DNA of 64,000 nucleotides from an uncultured Eubacteriales bacterium (GTDB lineage: Bacteria; Bacillota; Clostridia; Oscillospirales; Acutalibacteraceae). The stretch is taken from NCBI GenBank assembly GCA_934552855.1, contig CAKTEU010000007.1, positions 10,516-74,515 on the forward strand, read 5' to 3'. Below, piece by piece: positions 59,392-64,000 of the stretch (positions within the stretch are counted from its first letter, which is position 1; each line of letters starts with the position of its first letter). The position numbers and the translations under genes were made by a program. The notes under the pieces are model-generated. The model was given only the letters and a program-made list of their open reading frames with translations. It did not search any database and was not told the origin of the DNA.

Positions 59392-60596
59392 AAGCACTGA
59401 TTGAAAAAAGCAAAGCTTTTGGTGCTGTTACCGCACCGCCTTCAAAAAGCGTTCTTCACCGAATGCTCATATGCGCCGCTCTTTCTTCGGGCGAAAGCAC
59501 AATTCAAAACGTCGATTACAACGAGGACGTTTCGGCAACGCTCGATTGCCTTGAAGCACTCGGCGCAAAGGTTGAAAAAGGGGAAAGCACCGTAAAAATC
59601 GGTGGACTCAATCCCTTTGAAATTAACGAAAACGCCGTTTTACCCTGCCGTGAAAGCGGAAGTACGCTGCGTTTTCTTGTTCCGCTTGCTCTCCTTTCCG
59701 GAAAAAGCGTAACTTTCAAAGGCAGTGAAAAGCTGCTTTCACGTCCGCTTTCGGTCTATGAAAAAATTGCAAAAGAAAACGGCTTTAACTTCACAAAAGA
59801 AAAAGACACACTGACCGTTTGCGGAAGGCTTAAAGCCGGGGAATACTTAGTTCCCGGAAACGTCAGCAGCCAGTTTATAACAGGTCTTTTGTTTGCCCTT
59901 CCTTTTTGTTCGGGCAAATCAAAAATAACTATTACGTCAAATCTTCAGAGCAAAAGCTATGTTGACATCACTCTTTGGGTGATGAAAAAGTTCGGTGTTT
60001 CGGCAACATGGCAAAACGCCGGAACGCTTTATTTAAGATCAAAGGAAACTTTCAAATCTTTTGACTGCACCGCTGAGGGCGACTGCTCTGCCGCCGCTTT
60101 TCTTGATGCATTCAATCTTTTCGGCGGCTCTGTTTCCGTTTTGGGCCTTGACCAAAACACGCTTCAGGGAGACAGGGTTTACAGAGAGTTTTTTGAAAAG
60201 CTGAATGAAGGTTCGCCTGAACTCGACATCGCCGATTGTCCCGACCTTGCGCCGATACTGATGACCGTTGCCGCCGCAAAAAACGGCGTAACGCTCAAAA
60301 ACACCGCAAGGCTCAAAATGAAAGAAAGCGACAGGGGCGAAACAATGAAAAAGGAGCTTTCCGCTTTCGGAGCAAAAATTGACGTTTTTGAAAACGAGAT
60401 TGTTGTTCATAAAGCAATTCTTCACGCTCCGAACCGAGTTCTTTGCGGTCATAACGACCACAGGGTTGTGATGTCGCTTGCCGTTCTTTCAAGCGTTTTT
60501 TCGGGCGAAATCGACGGCGCAGAGGCGGTTTCAAAAAGCTTTCCGAAATTTTTTGAAGCAATTAAAAATTTAGGAATAAGAGTTGAATTATTATGA
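59388..60596 (+). CDS. aroA: 3-Phosphoshikimate 1-carboxyvinyltransferase (EPSP synthase)
   Basis: 402 residues. Transfers enolpyruvyl from PEP to shikimate-3-phosphate. Substrate motifs PPSKSVLHRMLI, ESGSTLRFLVPLAL, GNVSSQFITGLLFALP, KESDRGETMKKEL and GHNDHRVVMSLAVLS. ESGSTLRF (Ser where class I enzymes have Ala/Gly-Thr variations) and overall length are closer to Gram-positive (class II-like) enzymes; class not tested. Confidence 0.96.
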   Translation: MKALIEKSKAFGAVTAPPSKSVLHRMLICAALSSGESTIQNVDYNEDVSATLDCLEALGAKVEKGESTVKIGGLNPFEINENAVLPCRESGSTLRFLVPLALLSGKSVTFKGSEKLLSRPLSVYEKIAKENGFNFTKEKDTLTVCGRLKAGEYLVPGNVSSQFITGLLFALPFCSGKSKITITSNLQSKSYVDITLWVMKKFGVSATWQNAGTLYLRSKETFKSFDCTAEGDCSAAAFLDAFNLFGGSVSVLGLDQNTLQGDRVYREFFEKLNEGSPELDIADCPDLAPILMTVAAAKNGVTLKNTARLKMKESDRGETMKKELSAFGAKIDVFENEIVVHKAILHAPNRVLCGHNDHRVVMSLAVLSSVFSGEIDGAEAVSKSFPKFFEAIKNLGIRVELL

Positions 60597-61447
60597 TGAT
60601 AGATAAAAAAACACGATTTTTGATTGTTGGTCTCGGTCTCATGGGCGGAAGCTATGCAAGGGGACTTACTCAAAAAGGTTATCATGTTGATGCACTTGTC
60701 AACGATGAAAAGTCGAAGGACTTTGCGCTGAAACATGAAATCGTTCAAAAATGTTCCGATTTTGTTGACCTTGACCTTGTTGAAAATGCGGACGTGCTCA
60801 TTTTTGCACTTTATCCGCATACGTTCATCGACTGGATCAAAGAAAACGGCTCGCACATCAAAAAGGGCGCAATCATCACAGACGTAACCGGCGTAAAGGG
60901 CTGCATTGTTGACAAAGTTCAGTCGCTTCTTCCGGACGGGATTGAGTTTATCGCTGCTCACCCGATGGCGGGACGTGAGGTATACGGCGTTGAAAACAGC
61001 GATGAAAGAATGTTCTTCGGTGCAAACTATATTGTTGTTCCAACCGCGAAGAACACCGAAAACGGCATTGAATGCTGCAAGCGTATTGCAGAAATTCTCG
61101 GCTTCGGAAGAATTGTTGAACTTTCGCCGAAAGAGCATGACGACCTCATCGGTTTTGTCTCTCAGCTTACGCACTGCATTGCGGTTTCGCTCATGACGTG
61201 CTATGAAAACGAAAACCTTGAAAAATATACCGCAGACTCGTTCAGAGATCTTACAAGAATCGCAAACATCAACGAAACGCTTTGGAGCGAACTTTTCTTC
61301 CTCAACCGCGATTCGCTTCTTCGCCAGATGGAGCTTTTTGACGCACATTTTCACAAGCTTTATGAAAGCCTTAAAACCGGCGACAGAGACACAATGATTG
61401 AAATGATGAAAGAATCAACCGAAAGACGAAAGCTTTTCAACAAATAA
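60593..61447 (+). CDS. tyrA: Prephenate dehydrogenase
   Basis: 284 residues. NAD-binding LIVGLGLMGGSYARGL near the N-terminus, prephenate/catalytic AAHPMAGREVYGVENS (His), and the helical dimerisation domain (DLIGFVSQLTHCIAVSL). Oxidatively decarboxylates prephenate to hydroxyphenylpyruvate. No ACT domain. ATGA overlap with aroA. Confidence 0.95.
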   Translation: MMIDKKTRFLIVGLGLMGGSYARGLTQKGYHVDALVNDEKSKDFALKHEIVQKCSDFVDLDLVENADVLIFALYPHTFIDWIKENGSHIKKGAIITDVTGVKGCIVDKVQSLLPDGIEFIAAHPMAGREVYGVENSDERMFFGANYIVVPTAKNTENGIECCKRIAEILGFGRIVELSPKEHDDLIGFVSQLTHCIAVSLMTCYENENLEKYTADSFRDLTRIANINETLWSELFFLNRDSLLRQMELFDAHFHKLYESLKTGDRDTMIEMMKESTERRKLFNK

Positions 61448-61482
61448 TTAAGTAATTTAGAGAAAGAGCAAGGTGAAAAATT

Positions 61483-62511
61483 ATGAATATGACTTTCAAA
61501 TGCAAACTTCCGATTCCGATGGAAATTAAAAAACAGTATCCGGTTTCGGAAAAGGCGGCAAAAATAAAAGAAGAACGTGACGCAGAGCTCAAGGCAATTT
61601 TTGAAGGAAAGGACAAGCGTTTTATTCTTGTTATCGGTCCGTGCTCGGCTGATAACGAGGACAGCGTAATGGATTATATTTCACGCCTTGTTCCGCTTCA
61701 GGAAAAGGTTAAGGATAAAATCCTCATTGTTCCGAGAATTTATACAAACAAGCCAAGAACCACCGGCGACGGTTATAAGGGAATGCTTCATCAGCCCGAC
61801 CCGACCGGCGAAAGCAACCTTCTCAAAGGCATTGTTGCAATCCGCAAGCTTCATATGCGTGCGCTCAACGAAACCGGTCTTTCCTGTGCGGATGAAATGC
61901 TCTATCCCGAGAATCACCGTTATCTCAACGACCTTCTTTCCTACGTTGCAATCGGCGCAAGATCGGTTGAAAACCAACAGCACCGCCTGACCGCAAGCGG
62001 GATTGACATTCCCGTCGGAATGAAGAATCCGACAGGCGGCGACCTTTCGGTCATGATGAACTCAATCACCGCCGCTCAGCATCCGCATGAATTTATTTAC
62101 AGAGGATGGGAAGTTCAGTCGCACGGCAACCCGTACGCTCACGCAATACTCAGAGGTTACGTTAACAAAAGGGGAGTCAGCCTTCCGAACTATCACTATG
62201 AGGATCTCATGAGAGTTTGCGAACTTTATGCCGAAACCAATCTCAAAAACCCGGCAATCATTGTTGACACAAACCACGCAAACTCCGGCAAAAAGTTCCT
62301 TGAACAGCCAAGAATTGCAAAGGAAGTTCTTCATTGCTGCCGCCACAGTGAGGAAATTGCAAGCACCGTTAAGGGTCTTATGATTGAAAGCTACATCGAA
62401 GACGGCTGCCAGAAAATAGGCGAAGGCGTTTACGGAAAATCAATCACCGACCCGTGTCTCGGCTGGGAAAAAACCGAAAAGCTTGTTTTGGAGCTTGCCG
62501 ATCTTTATTAA
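61483..62511 (+). CDS. 3-Deoxy-7-phosphoheptulonate (DAHP) synthase, class I AroG-type
   Basis: 342 residues. First committed step, PEP + erythrose-4-phosphate to DAHP. Motifs LVIGPCSADNEDSVMDY, RIYTNKPRTTGDGYKGML, SVENQQHRLTASGIDIPVGMKNPTGGDL-type block and the metal-binding DTNHANSGK. Belongs to the class I-alpha (AroF/G/H) family. Placed last in the operon. No extra regulatory domain fused. Confidence 0.96.
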   Translation: MNMTFKCKLPIPMEIKKQYPVSEKAAKIKEERDAELKAIFEGKDKRFILVIGPCSADNEDSVMDYISRLVPLQEKVKDKILIVPRIYTNKPRTTGDGYKGMLHQPDPTGESNLLKGIVAIRKLHMRALNETGLSCADEMLYPENHRYLNDLLSYVAIGARSVENQQHRLTASGIDIPVGMKNPTGGDLSVMMNSITAAQHPHEFIYRGWEVQSHGNPYAHAILRGYVNKRGVSLPNYHYEDLMRVCELYAETNLKNPAIIVDTNHANSGKKFLEQPRIAKEVLHCCRHSEEIASTVKGLMIESYIEDGCQKIGEGVYGKSITDPCLGWEKTEKLVLELADLY

Positions 62512-62531
62512 TGCCGAGTAAGAAACTATAT

Positions 62532-62567
62532 AAAAAGAGTGCCTCATCACTGTGAGGAACTCTTTTT
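62532..62567. terminator. Terminator of the aromatic operon
   Basis: AAAAAGAGT.CCTCA/TGAGG.ACTCTTTTT stem followed by GTTTGTG; symmetric, so it may also serve the convergent ClC gene. Confidence 0.88.
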
Positions 62568-62583
62568 GTTTGTGAGTATTTTT

Positions 62584-63846
62584 TTATTTAAACTCCTGAG
62601 CGGTTTTGATGTTGATAAACTCCGCTTTGGTTTTTGAATAGACGATTTTCTGACTGCTGTAAAGACCGAAATAGCCCGAAAGCGCAAAGCTTATTGCACA
62701 GGCGATTGCGAAGTAAACAATTCCGCCCGCACCGAAAAGTTCAATGCTTAAAAAGACCGAAGCGATCGGACAGTTGACAGCACCGCAGAAAAGAGCAACA
62801 AGACCAAGTGCCGCCGCAAAACCGGGGTCAAGCCCCAAAAGCGAACCGACAACACAGCCGAACGTTGAGCCGATGAAGAACGTCGGAACAATTTCGCCGC
62901 CCTTGAAGCCGAAGCCGATTGTTACGGCAGTGAAAATCATCTTGAGCAAAAACGCAAACGGTTCGGCGTTTCCGGAAACTGCGTTTTCGATTATATTCAT
63001 TCCCGCACCGTTGTAATCGTGACCGAAAATGAGGGTGAGAACAATAACGGCCGCACCGCCGGCAAATGCACGAAGAAAAGTGTTTTTAAAAAGCTTTTCC
63101 GCTCCTTTGTGTGAAAAATGCATGAGCAGGCAAAACGCAATGCTCAGTACAGCACAAAGCGCAGAAAGCAAAGAAACACGCCAAAACGTACCGAAACCTG
63201 CCTGCGGAATCACCGAAAGCGAAAAGCGCACCGGCGGAACCTTGAAAAGCGTTGCAATCCAAAACGCAACAAGCGAGGAAGTGAGGCACGGGATAATGCC
63301 CGAATAGTAGACCACCCCAACAGAAATTACCTCAAGGGCAAAAAGTGCAGCGGTCAGCGGTGTTCCGAAAAGGGCGGAAAAAACCGCACTCATTCCGCAA
63401 AGCGTTGCAAGATGCATATCTTTTTCATCGAATTTAAGCAAGCGTCCAACCTGCGCACCAATGCTTCCGCCAAGCTGAAGCGCAGCGCCCTCACGTCCGG
63501 CGGAACCGCCGAAAAGGTGAGTGATTACCGTTGAAACAAAAATCAGCGGCGCAAGAAGGAACGGCACGCTTTTTTCGGTACGGATTGATTCAATAACGTT
63601 GTCCGTTCCGAGCTTTTCCATTTTGAAAAGCTTATAAAGTCCCGCAATCGCAAGACCGCCGAGCGGAAGGAGAAAAACTATCCAATCGTTCGCCGTGCGA
63701 AGTTCGGTAACTTTTTCAACGCTGACATGAAAAGCAACGCCGACCAAGCCGCCGACCGCTCCCGCAACCGCCGAAACAGCAATCCATTTTAAAATCGCAA
63801 GAACATAAAAGAACGCAATTTTTGAGTTACGCTTAACAATATCCAC
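62584..63846 (-). CDS. ClC-family anion channel/antiporter, possibly of the fluoride (CLC-F) branch
   Basis: 420 residues from a GTG start, about ten or more membrane helices. THLFGGSAGREGAALQLGGSIGAQVG carries the GREG motif with the gating glutamate; GGEIVPTFFIGSTFGCVVG is the second filter region. The usual GSGIP filter motif is absent, and the HLFGGSAGREG context is like fluoride-exporting CLC-F proteins. Either chloride/proton or fluoride/proton exchange is possible. Promoter TTGCAC-17-TATTAT at 63886-63914; no fluoride riboswitch seen upstream. Confidence 0.88.
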   Translation of the reverse strand: MDIVKRNSKIAFFYVLAILKWIAVSAVAGAVGGLVGVAFHVSVEKVTELRTANDWIVFLLPLGGLAIAGLYKLFKMEKLGTDNVIESIRTEKSVPFLLAPLIFVSTVITHLFGGSAGREGAALQLGGSIGAQVGRLLKFDEKDMHLATLCGMSAVFSALFGTPLTAALFALEVISVGVVYYSGIIPCLTSSLVAFWIATLFKVPPVRFSLSVIPQAGFGTFWRVSLLSALCAVLSIAFCLLMHFSHKGAEKLFKNTFLRAFAGGAAVIVLTLIFGHDYNGAGMNIIENAVSGNAEPFAFLLKMIFTAVTIGFGFKGGEIVPTFFIGSTFGCVVGSLLGLDPGFAAALGLVALFCGAVNCPIASVFLSIELFGAGGIVYFAIACAISFALSGYFGLYSSQKIVYSKTKAEFINIKTAQEFK

Positions 63847-63885
63847 TTGATATTCCCTCTTTTTCTTATCGTTTTGCCGTTCAAT

Positions 63886-63914
63886 ATAATAGCACCGATT
63901 GAAAGATTGTGCAA
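63886..63914 (-). promoter_or_regulatory. Promoter of the ClC gene
   Basis: Minus strand TTGCAC (63909-63914), 17 bases, TATTAT (63886-63891). Nothing further recognised from 63915 to the window end. Confidence 0.7.
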
Positions 63915-64000
63915 GGGGAAAAGAAAAGGGGCTGTCGGATTTAGATGCAGAAAGCGTTTTCTTTACCCCGAAGCTGTATATAGATACTGCGAGCGGGTAA

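Noticed and set aside
63847..64000. Fluoride riboswitch upstream of the ClC gene
   Set aside because: GGNGAUGG and the pseudoknot partner are not present in the leader.
1..64000. CRISPR arrays, rRNA operons, transposase genes, phage integrases
   Set aside because: None seen on either strand; the only phage-like gene is the single holin.

Overview
The window reads as a chromosomal segment of a low-to-moderate GC, spore-forming Clostridia bacterium, probably of the Oscillospiraceae/Ruminococcaceae type. Supporting this are strong AGGAGG ribosome sites, a CIRCE-controlled groESL, a LexA regulon box of the Gram-positive kind, a SpoIIQ-like M23 protein, VanR/VanS-like signalling, several Big_2 surface proteins, and the gene order era-yqzL-recO-mutS2. 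Species cannot be named from sequence alone.

Layout. 1-3.2 kb: the end of an ECF-type vitamin transporter locus (ATPase, S component) followed by two secreted DUF4430 (transcobalamin-like) proteins, probably a corrinoid or other vitamin capture system. 3.2-5.4 kb: a cluster of palindromic intergenic repeats and a Big_2 surface protein. 5.5-7.9 kb: serC-serA behind a structured leader. 8-10 kb: a MerR regulator facing a cupin/aldo-keto reductase operon; the cupin carries the tail of a flavodoxin, which looks like a deletion fusion. 10-11.4 kb: XRE and TipA-like regulators. 11.5-16.4 kb: two M23 proteins, lexA, GtrA and MBL-fold genes. 16.5-19 kb: a polar amino acid ABC transporter. 19-23.7 kb: uppP, murD, a possible small RNA and a VanRS-like two-component system. 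24-28.8 kb: an XRE membrane regulator and two large secreted proteins. 29-40 kb: housekeeping genes (rpsO, pnp, era, yqzL, recO, mutS2) interrupted by an AT-rich HindVP-type restriction-modification pair. 40-49 kb: DUF6198, a lone LC3-type holin, tRNA-Val, a penicillin-binding protein, groESL and a Na/Pi cotransporter. 49-53 kb: GH20 hexosaminidase, a zinc-ribbon membrane protein, a small structured locus encoding a 34-aa membrane peptide, and an SGNH esterase. 53.3-62.5 kb: one nine-gene operon covering all of the shikimate pathway plus the Phe/Tyr branch. 62.6-64 kb: a ClC-family channel.

The most unusual theme is a scattered set of four tiny genes (33-48 aa). Each has a near-consensus sigma-A promoter, a strong ribosome site and a terminator or terminator-like hairpin, and encodes a single amphipathic or hydrophobic helix reminiscent of phenol-soluble modulins. 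The C-terminal tail of the DUF4430 protein at 2330-3139 has the same character. A fifth small gene at 51563-51667 sits in an RNA context with two mutually exclusive hairpins controlling its ribosome site and with long inverted repeats around it. These five small loci are the best candidates for undescribed biology in the window.
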